DNA of 64,000 nucleotides, taken from assembly GCA_964425225.1 (NCBI GenBank), contig CAYRMD010000007.1, positions 24,020 through 88,019 of the forward strand. Reading direction: 5' to 3'. Under the pieces are notes generated by a model that was not told the DNA's origin, made no database searches, and saw nothing but the letters and a program-made list of their open reading frames with translations. A program made the translations under genes and the position numbers. This DNA comes from BPJU01 sp964425225. Lineage in GTDB: Bacteria > Planctomycetota > Planctomycetia > Pirellulales > Pirellulaceae. Of the stretch, positions 35,254 through 44,156 are shown in pieces (the stretch's first letter is position 1; each line of letters starts with the position of its first letter).

Positions 35254-36116
35254 CGGCCAGGCTCCCCGGGGGTAAAGGACGACTAATCTTAAGTAAGTTC
35301 ATCAATTATATCGTGATTGTATTGCTTATTGAATATATCGGCTAGGACCCTTTTTGGCGACGCCAGATTTTCGGCAGCATAACGGCTTTTGCCTGGTGGG
35401 GGGTAAGATGGTTAGCCAACCGCTCCCGAGCAAAGGTTCGTGGTTCGCTTTATGCCAGTAAGCCGACTTTAAATCGGGTGGCAAGCCGCCCCAAACAGGG
35501 AGCCGGTTACTTGACACCTTTGTGAACGTTGAGGCTTAGCAGGACGGTCTGAATGACACGCTGTCCAACACGGACTGTGGCGTTTTACTCGCCGCGTTGT
35601 TCTACGCGTTTAAGATTTTTCCGTGAGTGAGAAGATCGCCTAAACACGATTGTGTCAAAGCGATTTTTGAAGCGTGAGGTCGGACCGCCGCTAACAGTCA
35701 AGAAAGAAGCGTGGCCAGTGCATCTTATTCCAGAAACGCGAAGTTGTCCTCGCCGATTGGAGCGGTGCAGTAAAAGATGGGTTAGGGCCCCGAGCCACTT
35801 CGCCTTTGCGGTACGTCCGTTTCAGGGCTACGTACCCGCCAAACGCAGAGCCTATCTAACTTCTACGGTTGGATTATGTGGAGCGAAGGTTCCGGTCCTA
35901 ACTGAGCCGACCGGACTCCTGGCTGCAAATTGTGCTGCCGAGCATCCGCAACTTCTTGCTGGAAGCTGCACTTGCTAACTATACTTGAGTGAAGGTCTTG
36001 CGGTCGATGTTTGCAGTTGAGTCAACCGAAGGGGTGGTCGCTCTGCGTGCGCGTCAGAGTGGTTTTTGGTCGGCCGATGGAGATCTCCGTTTAACACCAA
36101 ATAGAGGAGATAACTC
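35254..36116. other. Divergent intergenic region, unassigned
   Basis: About 860 bp between the divergent sulfite reductase and secreted-protein genes. Apart from the candidate promoter, 35380-35520 is G- and C-rich with several short potential stems (for example GGTTAGCCAACC near 35410), but no known riboswitch or small RNA could be matched. No coding frame is convincing. Confidence 0.45.
35305..35333 (-). promoter_or_regulatory. Candidate promoter for the sulfite reductase gene
   Basis: On the minus strand a perfect TATAAT (35305-35310) is preceded by 17 bp and TTCAAT (35328-35333, three of six matches to TTGACA). The start codon would be about 45 nt downstream of the transcription start. 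Confidence 0.35.
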
Positions 36117-37100
36117 GTGCTGGGTATTCACCGTTGGCGATTCTGTTGTTTCTTTGGACTCGCCGTGGCCTTTTTATGGAGTACGCTTGGGAGCGTACGG
36201 GCCCAAACGGTTCGCCCATTGGCTCCCGGAGTCCTAACGGTTATCCAGCCGGAAATACTTCCGGAAGATACCTTTCAGGGTCCGGTTGCCCTGAGCGAAA
36301 TCACCAAGGGGGCAGCCCATTTAATGTGGAGGCCTCATACGTTGGCTACCACAGAAACGTTAGATGCGATGGCGCGCAACGTGGTGTTTCGCCGCTCGGT
36401 ATGGGGCTTAGAATTCTCGTTCAAACCGTTGCGTATGATCTATATCGACCTACCGCATCCCTCGGGCCGCTTGGACCAAAAACTGGTTTGGTACATGGTC
36501 TATCGCGTTCGCTATTGGGGCAAAGATCTGGTACCGGCACCCGTACGAGATGCGTTTGGGAACGAAACCTTCCCGGGAACCGTAGAAGGTACCAGCAGTC
36601 CGCGTTTTTTTCCGTTTTTTCTCTTACGGAGTCACGACCTTAATAAAGAGTATTTGGATGTGGTCTTGCCCTCGACTAAGCAAGCAATCATGGCCAGGGA
36701 ACGACCCGGTGTAGCCTTGTACGATTCGGTGGAAATTACTCAACAACCAGTTCCATTGGCGACGGATTCGTCGGACGTTGGTCTATGGGGCTATGTGACA
36801 TGGATCGACATTGACCCCCGCGCTACATTTTTGTCGGTCTACGTAGGCGGGCTTACCAACGCGTTTCGATTTGTCGAGGACCAAGACGGTTTCAAGCCTG
36901 GGGATCCGCCGCTTACGGGTAGACGGTTTCAGCAGAAGTTCTTACAGCTGAATTTTTGGCGGCCGGGAGATTCGGTCTTTCTCCACGAAGGTGAAATTCG
37001 TTTTGGCATTCCTTATGACGCTGATCCCGAGCGGCAGCAAGAACTGATCAGCAAATACGGCCTTCAAGGGCGCCTTGATTACCTCTGGGTATTCCGGTAA
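36117..37100 (+). CDS. Secreted protein of unknown function
   Basis: A 327-residue protein with a GTG start at 36117, placed by AGAGGAG about seven bases upstream. The signal peptide (RWRFCCFFGLAVAFLWSTL) ends near residue 29 at VRAQ. The mature part has no recognised domain. It contains alternating beta-like stretches such as GLEFSFKPLRMIYIDLP and LVWYMVYRVRYWGKDLVP, an RFFPFFLLRS segment, YVTWIDIDPRATFLSVYVGG, and ends DYLWVFR. Large secreted proteins of this look are common in planctomycetes. No neighbour gives a clue: bL27 starts 113 bp downstream on the same strand. Confidence 0.75.
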   Translation: MLGIHRWRFCCFFGLAVAFLWSTLGSVRAQTVRPLAPGVLTVIQPEILPEDTFQGPVALSEITKGAAHLMWRPHTLATTETLDAMARNVVFRRSVWGLEFSFKPLRMIYIDLPHPSGRLDQKLVWYMVYRVRYWGKDLVPAPVRDAFGNETFPGTVEGTSSPRFFPFFLLRSHDLNKEYLDVVLPSTKQAIMARERPGVALYDSVEITQQPVPLATDSSDVGLWGYVTWIDIDPRATFLSVYVGGLTNAFRFVEDQDGFKPGDPPLTGRRFQQKFLQLNFWRPGDSVFLHEGEIRFGIPYDADPERQQELISKYGLQGRLDYLWVFR

Positions 37101-37213
37101 CGTTTAGTGTTTGTCGACTAGCGGGGTCATAAGTTCCGAGCAATTGATACCAGGCGCTTCTTGGCGCACACAAGGAGCGTAGCGGCAGCCGATCAGCCGC
37201 AAGGAGAGGCGTA

Positions 37214-37480
37214 ATGGCGCATAAGAAAGGTCAAGGCTCCAGCCGCAACGGCCGAGACTCGAACCCCAAATGGCGCGGGGTCAAGAAATTCGGCGGCGAG
37301 CAGGTGATCGCGGGAAACATTTTGGTGCGTCAGGTTGGGACGAAGTTTCGACCGGGCCGCAATGTAGGAATGGGCCGCGACTACACGCTGTTTGCTTTGG
37401 TCGATGGTGTTGTCCAGTTCGATCAGGGCGGTCGACGTGTCAACGTGATTCCCGTCCCGGCAGACGTCTCGGTTAATTAA
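37214..37480 (+). CDS. rpmA: Large ribosomal subunit protein bL27
   Basis: An 88-residue protein behind AAGGAGAGG. The N-terminus MAHKKGQGSSRNGRDSNPKW is the classical L27 start, which reaches the peptidyl-transferase centre. Then KFGGEQVIAGNILVRQVGTK and GRNVGMGRDYTLFAL are both family signatures. Length is normal. The partner gene rplU, usually directly upstream, is missing; a secreted-protein gene lies there instead. obg follows after 181 bp, the common rpmA-obg order. Confidence 0.97.
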   Translation: MAHKKGQGSSRNGRDSNPKWRGVKKFGGEQVIAGNILVRQVGTKFRPGRNVGMGRDYTLFALVDGVVQFDQGGRRVNVIPVPADVSVN

Positions 37481-37661
37481 ACACGTCGACCTTTGGAAGG
37501 TACCCCAGGGTTGTGTAGCCGTGGAGGGAACGGCATACAACTCCATGCGCTGCTGGGTGGGTAGTTCTGCCTTCTTGTGCGGCGGTTCGTGGCCGGTCTA
37601 TCTTTTGATTTGAGAATCGAGCCCCACAGCGCGAAGCTCAGTATTTTCGAGCCTACCAACG

Positions 37662-38681
37662 ATGTTTGTCGACCGAGTGACCATCGAGGTCCAGGGTGGC
37701 CGCGGAGGTGACGGTTGCGTCAGCTTCCGGCGTGAAGAGTACGTGCCACGCGGTGGTCCGGATGGGGGTGATGGCGGCAGGGGCGGGCATGTGATTATTC
37801 GTGCGGCTGCAGGAGTCAACCACCTGGCAGCACTGGCGCATCGTAAATTTTGGCGAGCGGCTGATGGTCAACCCGGACGCGGATCCAGTTGTCACGGCCG
37901 TAGCGCCGATGATCTGGTGATCCTGGTACCTCCTGGTACGGTGGTGTTGGATGCCGAGCGCGGCTTTGTCTTAAAGGATTTGGCCCAGGAAGGTGATGAG
38001 TTCGTCGCCGCTCGTGGCGGGAAGGGCGGCTACGGAAACGAGCATTTCAAATCGGCCACGAATCGCGCTCCGCGTACCGCAACTCCTGGAGCAGAAGGCG
38101 AACAGCGGAAGTTGACGCTCGAACTGAAACTCATTGCCGACGTGGGAATCATCGGAAAACCCAATGCCGGCAAAAGCACCCTGCTAAGCCGCTTATCGCG
38201 GGCACGGCCGGAAATCGCCGATTACCCTTTCACTACCAAACATCCCAACCTGGGACAGGTCGTTGCCGATTGGAACCGTTCGTTTGTCATGGCCGACATT
38301 CCCGGCTTGATCGAGGGAGCGCATCTAGGGGCCGGCCTGGGCCACGAATTTCTGCGGCATATCGAGCGTACGCGGGTGTTGGTGCATCTTGTGGAACCTT
38401 TGCCGGCCGACGAGAGCGATCCGGTCGCTAACTACCAGGCGATTCGCCAGGAGTTGGGCCTCTACAAGGCGGAACTGCTCGAGCGGCCGGAAATCGTGGC
38501 GGTTAGCAAGTGTGAACTTCCCGGTGCCGACAGCATCCAGCAGCGGCTTCGTGATGCGCTCCGGCGCGATGTGCTGCTTATCTCGGCCGTCACCGGCCAA
38601 GGTCTTAACCAACTGGTACATCGTATCCTCCAGTCGCTAGACGAATCGGCGTCGTATGCACCGGCAGCTCGTAGCCGTTGA
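37662..38681 (+). CDS. obg: Obg/CgtA family ribosome-assembly GTPase
   Basis: A 339-residue protein. The N-terminal glycine-rich Obg fold (1-158) starts MFVDRVTIEVQGGRGGDGCV and includes RGGPDGGDGGRGGHV. The G domain has GKPNAGKSTLLSRLSRARP (G1), YPFTTKHPNLG (G2) and VMADIPGLIEGAHLGAGLGHEFL (G3), with ISAVTG near the end. The G4 motif, normally N/TKxD, reads SKCE (VSKCELPG), which may alter nucleotide specificity or affinity. No C-terminal OCT domain is present, as in many bacteria. Its stop overlaps coaX by 26 bp, implying coupled translation. Confidence 0.95.
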   Translation: MFVDRVTIEVQGGRGGDGCVSFRREEYVPRGGPDGGDGGRGGHVIIRAAAGVNHLAALAHRKFWRAADGQPGRGSSCHGRSADDLVILVPPGTVVLDAERGFVLKDLAQEGDEFVAARGGKGGYGNEHFKSATNRAPRTATPGAEGEQRKLTLELKLIADVGIIGKPNAGKSTLLSRLSRARPEIADYPFTTKHPNLGQVVADWNRSFVMADIPGLIEGAHLGAGLGHEFLRHIERTRVLVHLVEPLPADESDPVANYQAIRQELGLYKAELLERPEIVAVSKCELPGADSIQQRLRDALRRDVLLISAVTGQGLNQLVHRILQSLDESASYAPAARSR

Positions 38682-39507
38682 TATCGGTAATTCCCGCTAC
38701 CATGTCGCTCGTTACCAGCTAACAGCGCTCGATGGGGCGCATAGCGACTTGGTTGCGGTTCCATGGAATGACTCCGCAGACATTGTCTGGCATGGCCCGA
38801 ACTTAGACACGTTTCCACTGACCGAGTTGCCGGGCGAAGCCTTGTGCTGGTTCTTGGTCTCTGTGAATCGCCAGCGTGAGGCGGGATTTCGACAGTGGAT
38901 CGAGCGCCATCGACCTGCTGACCAGGTACACCGTTTGGCGTGGCACCAGATGCAGTTATCGGTCGCCGTGGAACATCCGGATCGCGTGGGATTAGACCGT
39001 TTGGCAGCAGCGCGAGCGTCGCTGCAATGGCGATCTACTGGACAGCCCGTGATTGTGGTCGACATTGGTACGGCCATTACCGTGGATTATGTAGATGCGG
39101 CTGGCGTATTTCAGGGCGGTGCGATTCTACCTGGAGTTCGAGCCGCTCTAGATGCATTGCATGTGACGACCGATGCTTTGCCGCGGCTGGTAGATCTTCC
39201 TTCGGAAGCGCCGCCTCTGCCAGGAAAAAATACCGAGGTTGCCATTGCGGCTGGGGTTTACTACGGCCTTCGGGCAGCCGTGGCTGCTTTGGTGAGTCAA
39301 TTCGTAGCCTACTCGGCTGGCACTCCGCTGGTGCTGGTTACCGGTGCGCGTGAATTTGTCGAGATTCTCAAACCGTGGCAGGCTCAGTGGGTGCCAGACC
39401 TGGTGGTGCGCGGCGTGGCCTTAGCCGGTAAACAATGGCTCGAACAAACCCTGCCCGTAGGCGAAGGGCCGCCCACGGCACAGGCCCAGGGACTCGGGTC
39501 TGTCTGA
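38656..39507 (+). CDS. coaX: Type III pantothenate kinase CoaX
   Basis: A 283-residue ASKHA-fold kinase that phosphorylates pantothenate in the first step of coenzyme A synthesis. VAVDIGNSRYHVAR at the N-terminus is the P-loop-like DxGN motif. PDRVGLDRLAAARA carries the GxDR motif, VVDIGTAITVDYVDAAG the second phosphate loop with catalytic Asp, and GGAILPGVRAALDAL the third signature. The start overlaps the end of obg by 26 bp. The mnmE-like gene starts 17 bp after its stop, giving a compact obg-coaX-GTPase operon. It is slightly longer than usual owing to a Gly/Ala/Gln-rich tail. Confidence 0.93.
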   Translation: MHRQLVAVDIGNSRYHVARYQLTALDGAHSDLVAVPWNDSADIVWHGPNLDTFPLTELPGEALCWFLVSVNRQREAGFRQWIERHRPADQVHRLAWHQMQLSVAVEHPDRVGLDRLAAARASLQWRSTGQPVIVVDIGTAITVDYVDAAGVFQGGAILPGVRAALDALHVTTDALPRLVDLPSEAPPLPGKNTEVAIAAGVYYGLRAAVAALVSQFVAYSAGTPLVLVTGAREFVEILKPWQAQWVPDLVVRGVALAGKQWLEQTLPVGEGPPTAQAQGLGSV

Positions 39508-39524
39508 CCGCCCCCATAACTGCC

Positions 39525-40772
39525 ATGGACCGACCCACGGTTGCTAGCCTACTTACGCCTGCCGGATCAGCCGCCATTGCCGTAATTGGCATTGTCGGTC
39601 CCCGCGCCGCGCAAGTTCTGCTTCCTTTTGAACCCGCCTCGAAACGCAACCATATCCCACGACCTACAGCCAATCATCTTGCTCCAGGTCAACTTCGCTT
39701 CGGCTATTGGAATCGCCCTGATGGAACTCGGGAAGAGGTGGTCGTAGTGCGCAGGGCGGTCGATCGCTTCGAGTTGCACTGTCATGGCGGACCGGTATTG
39801 GTGGAATGCCTTCTTTCCGACCTGAATGAGCTCGGTTGCCAAATCGTGCCGTGGCAGGATTTCTTTAGAGCCTTTATAAGCCGTGCTTGGGAGCAGCAGG
39901 TATGGGAGCTTCTCAGTCAATCGCGCACCGTCCAGGCAGCCGCCTGTGTGCTGGACCAGGCTGCGGGCGCCCTGGAACGAGAACTTCGCCAGGTCGCGCA
40001 ATTGTTGGAAAAAAACGACCGAAGCGCGGCCCAACGACTGGTGGACGAACTAGTCGAACGAGGTCGCGCAGCGCGCGGATTGTTCGTCCCCTGGCACGTC
40101 ACGTTGGTCGGTCCAGCCAACGTCGGCAAGAGCAGTTTGTGTAATGCATTGGTCGGCTTTGAACGCACCATTGTCTGGGATCAACCGGGTACGACACGCG
40201 ACGTAGTATCGGCGGATATCGCTTTAGATGGATGGCTGTTTTGCGTGCACGACGTCGCTGGACTGCGTGCAACAGACGATCCGGTGGAAAGACTGGGCGT
40301 CGAGCGAGCTCAAGACCAAGCGGCGCAAAGCGACCTAGTGCTGTTCGTGACGTCACCAGACGTCGGACCATGGCCCCCGGTGAACTTCCCCACGAATGTG
40401 AAAGTTCTGCGGATATTGAACAAGGTCGACTTGCTGGAAAACCCTCAGAAATGGTTGGCAAATCTTGAAGATTCTGCCGCCACATGTGCGTCGGAGATTC
40501 TTTTGACTTCGGCACGCACTGGCCAAGGTTTAGGTGAACTGCAACAGGCTTTGATTCGTACGTGTGCTGGACGGCCTCTTCCGCCAAACGCTGGTGTTCC
40601 GCTAACAGAACCACTCTTGGCGGAGCTGGCGACGCTACGCGCGTTGATCGACGAACAACACGTTGCAGCGGCCCACGATCGGGTGACGCGACTTGCGGCC
40701 GAAGTTGCCGCTTGCTGGAAGGTTCAAATGGGTGCAAAGAATTCGCAAAACGCCGTGGGTAGTCAGGACTAA
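39525..40772 (+). CDS. MnmE-like GTPase lacking the C-terminal catalytic Cys motif
   Basis: A 415-residue protein from the ATG at 39525 (MDRPTVASLLTPAGSAAIAV), which aligns with the MnmE start DTIAAIATPPG. The folate-binding N-terminal domain is eroded but keeps FELHCHGGPVLVE. The G domain is intact: GPANVGKSSLCNALVG (G1), QPGTTRDVV (G2), HDVAGLRATDD (G3, DVAG instead of DTAG) and LNKVDLL (G4). Authentic MnmE ends in CIGKFC; this protein ends about 35 residues earlier as KVQMGAKNSQ without it. It therefore probably cannot modify tRNA U34 like MnmE and may be a repurposed paralogue. It closes the obg-coaX operon. Confidence 0.85.
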   Translation: MDRPTVASLLTPAGSAAIAVIGIVGPRAAQVLLPFEPASKRNHIPRPTANHLAPGQLRFGYWNRPDGTREEVVVVRRAVDRFELHCHGGPVLVECLLSDLNELGCQIVPWQDFFRAFISRAWEQQVWELLSQSRTVQAAACVLDQAAGALERELRQVAQLLEKNDRSAAQRLVDELVERGRAARGLFVPWHVTLVGPANVGKSSLCNALVGFERTIVWDQPGTTRDVVSADIALDGWLFCVHDVAGLRATDDPVERLGVERAQDQAAQSDLVLFVTSPDVGPWPPVNFPTNVKVLRILNKVDLLENPQKWLANLEDSAATCASEILLTSARTGQGLGELQQALIRTCAGRPLPPNAGVPLTEPLLAELATLRALIDEQHVAAAHDRVTRLAAEVAACWKVQMGAKNSQNAVGSQD

Positions 40773-40773
40773 A

Positions 40774-40808
40774 GGGCCGTTTCTGTCAGCCCAGGCCAAC
40801 GGCCTGGG
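40774..40808 (-). repeat. 35-bp palindrome-containing dispersed repeat, copy 2 (possible bidirectional terminator)
   Basis: CCCAGGCC (40790-40797) and GGCCTGGG (40801-40808) form an 8-bp stem around AAC, between the ends of two convergent genes, an ideal place for a bidirectional terminator. The whole 35 bp matches copy 1 at 25350-25384 at 29 positions. Only TAATTGTTT follows on the plus strand. Confidence 0.65.
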
Positions 40809-40844
40809 TAATTGTTTGTCGAGCCGCGTATAACACGGCAACGG

Positions 40845-41675
40845 TTACGGTTCGAGCAGCCGCTGGTACATCTGCGGTCGCCGATCCGCAAAGCGATCGA
40901 TGATATGTTTATCGGGAACCCGCACGATGCGCTTGGTCCGAGCGAATTCCAGATTGGCTTCCACCACCAGCAGCCGCTCCTCGTCCGGTCCTGCACTCTC
41001 CAGAGTTTCCCCCGTCGGATCGACGATTCGGCTGGATCCGATAAACCGAAAGCCTCGTTCTTCGCCAATTCGATTGATAGCCGCGAAATAGACGTGGTTT
41101 TCCAACGCACGCGCATTGGGGATATACTTTGCCGTGTTTTCCGCACCGGGCGGCCAATTGGTCGGTAATAGCAACACTTCGGCTCCTTCCAAAGCCATGA
41201 CGCGTGCCGATTCGGGAAACGATGCGTCATAACAGATATGAAGGCCCACTCGTGCCGCTCCGGCGCGATACACGGCAAACGGTCGATCCCCGGGTGTCGC
41301 AAAGCGATCGACTCCTAAGAACGGCAAGTGGATCTTGCGATACACTCCGATCAGGCCTTCGGGTCCCACGAGGGCACACGCGTTGAAGATCCCGGAATCG
41401 GAGCATTCCAACATGCCGAACGCGACATAAATCTGTTTTTGCCGACAGGCTTCCGCAATGATCTTTGTCGACGGTCCGGGAATCGGTTCGGCAACGGGCG
41501 CAGCTTCTTCAAGGCTTTCAAAGCAGTAACCGCACAGAGCGCATTCCGGAAAGGTCACCAGAGCGGCGCCGGCCGAGGCAGCTTGGTTGATCCAGTACAG
41601 CATCCGCTCGCGGTTCGCCTCGGGGTTGCCAAATGCTACATCCATTTGAACGCCGGCGAATCTCCAAGTGACCAT
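40845..41675 (-). CDS. Carbon-nitrogen hydrolase (nitrilase superfamily)
   Basis: A 276-residue protein starting at the ATG at 41675, with GGGGAAG upstream. The nitrilase Glu-Lys-Cys triad is intact: FPECALCGYC (Glu), GVYRKIHLPFLG (Lys) and VGLHICYDASFPES (Cys). Other family features are the first strand FAGVQMDVAFGNPEAN and the KYIPNARALENHVYFAAINR segment. It hydrolyses an amide or nitrile; members of this length include omega-amidases and carbamoylputrescine hydrolases, but the substrate cannot be chosen. It starts 21 bp after rsmG on the same strand, so they are probably cotranscribed. Confidence 0.92.
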   Translation of the reverse strand: MVTWRFAGVQMDVAFGNPEANRERMLYWINQAASAGAALVTFPECALCGYCFESLEEAAPVAEPIPGPSTKIIAEACRQKQIYVAFGMLECSDSGIFNACALVGPEGLIGVYRKIHLPFLGVDRFATPGDRPFAVYRAGAARVGLHICYDASFPESARVMALEGAEVLLLPTNWPPGAENTAKYIPNARALENHVYFAAINRIGEERGFRFIGSSRIVDPTGETLESAGPDEERLLVVEANLEFARTKRIVRVPDKHIIDRFADRRPQMYQRLLEP

Positions 41676-41696
41676 AGTAAGGCTTCCCCAAGCTAT

Positions 41697-42458
41697 TTAG
41701 GACGGCCGCCGATGCGGGCGTCGCCGCGCGGTATCGGGCCGAGTTGGTTGCTGTTGCTCAAGCTGTGCCAAAAACTCCGCATCGGGCCAAATGTGGAGAA
41801 TAACACTCCGCCACTTTTCCATGGGATTAGCATAGATCGCTGCCCGGCGCAGGTTCAACCCCTGCATCATGCCGCGATGCCGTGCCTCGCCACGTTCGCG
41901 CAGCCACTGCGGGCCTTTAATGACATACAAATGCCCGAAACTGTGCCAGTAGGGTCGCAGCAGCTGAAGCATTTTCCACAACGGTCCTACGGCTCGAGCG
42001 ATCACGGCATCATAGGGCCGATCGGCTCGCTGCAGAACCTGTTCGACGCGTTCGGCATAAACCGGACACGAAAGCTCAAGCTCGCGACAAATCTCTTGGA
42101 GCACCCGTGCCTTTTTCCCGATGCACTCGCACAGCTCGACTCGAACATCCGGCCGCAAGATCTGAACCACAGCGCCCGGAACCCCGTAGCCAGATCCCAT
42201 ATCCAGCACACGCCAACCCGGTTCCAGAAGTTGGCCCATTTGGAAAGAATCCAGAATGTCGCGAGTCACAAATAATTCGATGGTTGTGTGCCGGGTCAGA
42301 TTGATTTTCTCATTCCATTGCCAAACCAATCGGCGAAACCGGTCTAGACGCGCGGCCTGCTCCGGCGCGACAGGAATACTGTATTGACTGAGGGCCGCGG
42401 CTAAATCGAGGTCCTTTTCTTGTTCGGACAAGGCTCTTTCCTCGTATCGACGCTTCAA
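41697..42458 (-). CDS. rsmG: 16S rRNA (guanine-527-N7)-methyltransferase RsmG
   Basis: A 253-residue protein, apparently starting with TTG at 42458; no closer ATG preserves the N-terminal helices, so the start is uncertain. Homology begins at the helix RLDRFRRLVWQWNEKINLTRH, which matches the family W-NxxxNLT motif. The SAM site is RVLDMGSGYGVPGAVVQIL, followed by ELCECIGKKARVLQEICRELE and the catalytic-side DAVIARAVGPLWKML. The C-terminus adds a 25-residue Gln/Arg-rich tail. It methylates G527 in the 530 loop; its loss gives streptomycin resistance in other bacteria. Nitrilase follows after 21 bp. Confidence 0.93.
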   Translation of the reverse strand: MKRRYEERALSEQEKDLDLAAALSQYSIPVAPEQAARLDRFRRLVWQWNEKINLTRHTTIELFVTRDILDSFQMGQLLEPGWRVLDMGSGYGVPGAVVQILRPDVRVELCECIGKKARVLQEICRELELSCPVYAERVEQVLQRADRPYDAVIARAVGPLWKMLQLLRPYWHSFGHLYVIKGPQWLRERGEARHRGMMQGLNLRRAAIYANPMEKWRSVILHIWPDAEFLAQLEQQQPTRPDTARRRPHRRPS

Positions 42459-42628
42459 TCCGGCGAGCTTTTTATTCCGCTAAAATGCCTAGAAACGATT
42501 CGCAATCGACATGAAACCCTTGCATTCGATAAGTCTAACCGGTTGCCACGGGGTTCGACTAGGTTGGAAAGGACACCGATCGTATCCTGGCGATAGGTCA
42601 GACAATATTCTTTAGGCATAAGGGACAC

Positions 42629-43984
42629 ATGATGAGCTCCACAACCAAAACAGCGCGGACCTCATGCAACGACCGTCTTGCCGATTTGAACCATCGGCGG
42701 GCAACGACCGTCAAGCGGCGCGAGTGGTTGCGTCGGGCACTAGCGGTTTTCACAGCGGGAGTGCACTTCGGTGGTCCCATCCGGGTATCACGTGCGGTTA
42801 GCGAACGCCTGAGGATTGGCGCAATCGGCGTGGGAAACCGAGGGAACGATAACTTGGCCGAAGTACCTGTGGATGAGACGGTCGCGCTATGCGACGTCGA
42901 TGCTCGATATCTGGAGCGAGCAAAACAGTTGCGTCCCCATGCGCGCGGCTACCGAGATTTTCGCGAGATGCTGGACCGCGAACAGCTGGACGCGGTCATC
43001 ATCAGTGGTCCGGACCACATGCACGCGGCGGCTGCCCTGCGCGCCTTGGAGAAAAACATTCACGTTTATTGCGAGCGACCGCTTGCCCGCACGATCGGCG
43101 AGATAGCTCGGTTGCAACAGGAAGCCAAACGCCGCTCCGTAGTCACGCAGATGGGCAATCAACACCATAGTGCCACCGGCTACCAAATGGCTGCCGCCGT
43201 GTTACGTCAACGACTGCTCGGCACCATCGAGTCGATTCACGCATGGACGGCTCGTCCCAATTGGCCTCAAGGAGTCCAACGTCCTGCCGAACACCCCCCG
43301 GTACCGCAATATCTGGAATGGAATCTTTGGTTAGGACCTGCACCGTGGCGGCCGTATCACCCGGCTTATCATCCGATGCGTTGGCGAGGTTGGTGGGATT
43401 TCGGTACCGGAACCCTCGGTGACATGGCCATTCACCTATTGGACCCGGTTCTGTTAGGACTCAATCTGCCGGAGCCGCGGCGCATCAAGGCCGAAGTCAG
43501 TGCGTATCATGCCGAATCGTTTCCTGCCTCCAGTTCCGTTACATTTCAAGTACCCCAAAGCGACCGCCCGGACTTGACCCTCGTATGGTATGACGGTGGC
43601 CGTCAACCACCGATGGAAATAACCGGCGTCCGTCGGCTACCACCGCAAGGTGTGCTCGTTATATCCGAACGGGGTAAGATGTACATCCCCGAATTGGGCG
43701 GGACGCCTCGCTTTATGCCAGCGAGCTTGCAGCAGGAAATGGCCTCCGCGGTGCTCCCACGGTCGTTTTCATCCCACATGCAGAATTTTTTGGATGCGTG
43801 TCGAGGATTTGACACGACGCGAAGCGACTTCGGCTACGGTGGTCGGCTAAGCCGGTTTGCACTGCTCGGGAATATTGCTCTTCTTGTTCCTGGCATGCTG
43901 GAATGGTCCGAGGAACAACAGCAGTTTGTAAATAGTCGCGAAGCGAACCAGCGATTGGATGAACCGTGGCGCCATGGGTGGTAA
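42629..43984 (+). CDS. Exported Gfo/Idh/MocA family oxidoreductase with an altered catalytic motif
   Basis: A 451-residue protein. A basic RR-containing leader (TVKRREWLRRALAVFTAGV, about 27-45) looks like a Tat signal, a common planctomycete trait. The NAD(P)-binding Rossmann fold starts RLRIGAIGVGNRGNDNL. The canonical EKP catalytic motif is CERPL here (HVYCERPLART), a Lys-to-Arg change that usually impairs hydride chemistry. The following blocks MGNQHHSATG, YLEWNLWLGPAPWRPYHP and WRGWWDFGTGTLGDMAIHLLDP belong to a well-known exported planctomycete subfamily. The substrate is probably a sugar or cyclitol; activity is doubtful. The selenoprotein gene follows after 172 bp. Confidence 0.9.
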   Translation: MMSSTTKTARTSCNDRLADLNHRRATTVKRREWLRRALAVFTAGVHFGGPIRVSRAVSERLRIGAIGVGNRGNDNLAEVPVDETVALCDVDARYLERAKQLRPHARGYRDFREMLDREQLDAVIISGPDHMHAAAALRALEKNIHVYCERPLARTIGEIARLQQEAKRRSVVTQMGNQHHSATGYQMAAAVLRQRLLGTIESIHAWTARPNWPQGVQRPAEHPPVPQYLEWNLWLGPAPWRPYHPAYHPMRWRGWWDFGTGTLGDMAIHLLDPVLLGLNLPEPRRIKAEVSAYHAESFPASSSVTFQVPQSDRPDLTLVWYDGGRQPPMEITGVRRLPPQGVLVISERGKMYIPELGGTPRFMPASLQQEMASAVLPRSFSSHMQNFLDACRGFDTTRSDFGYGGRLSRFALLGNIALLVPGMLEWSEEQQQFVNSREANQRLDEPWRHGW

Positions 43985-44156
43985 TCGATGCGGGTAACCG
44001 GACGCCATCGCGATACATCGCAAGAGACGCGCGGTTTATAAGAATGTGCCTCGTTCAAACGTGGACTTGTTCCTGGTCAAGATAGTCGCGAAGTTCGTTT
44101 GCCGCCGAGGCACACACTGGGTGATCGATCTTCACCTTCTGTGAAAGGAGACATAT

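Noticed and set aside
35380..35520. Possible riboswitch before the sulfite reductase gene
   Set aside because: Short stems can be drawn, but no SAM, cobalamin or other riboswitch core was recognised, and the candidate promoter lies downstream of the region.
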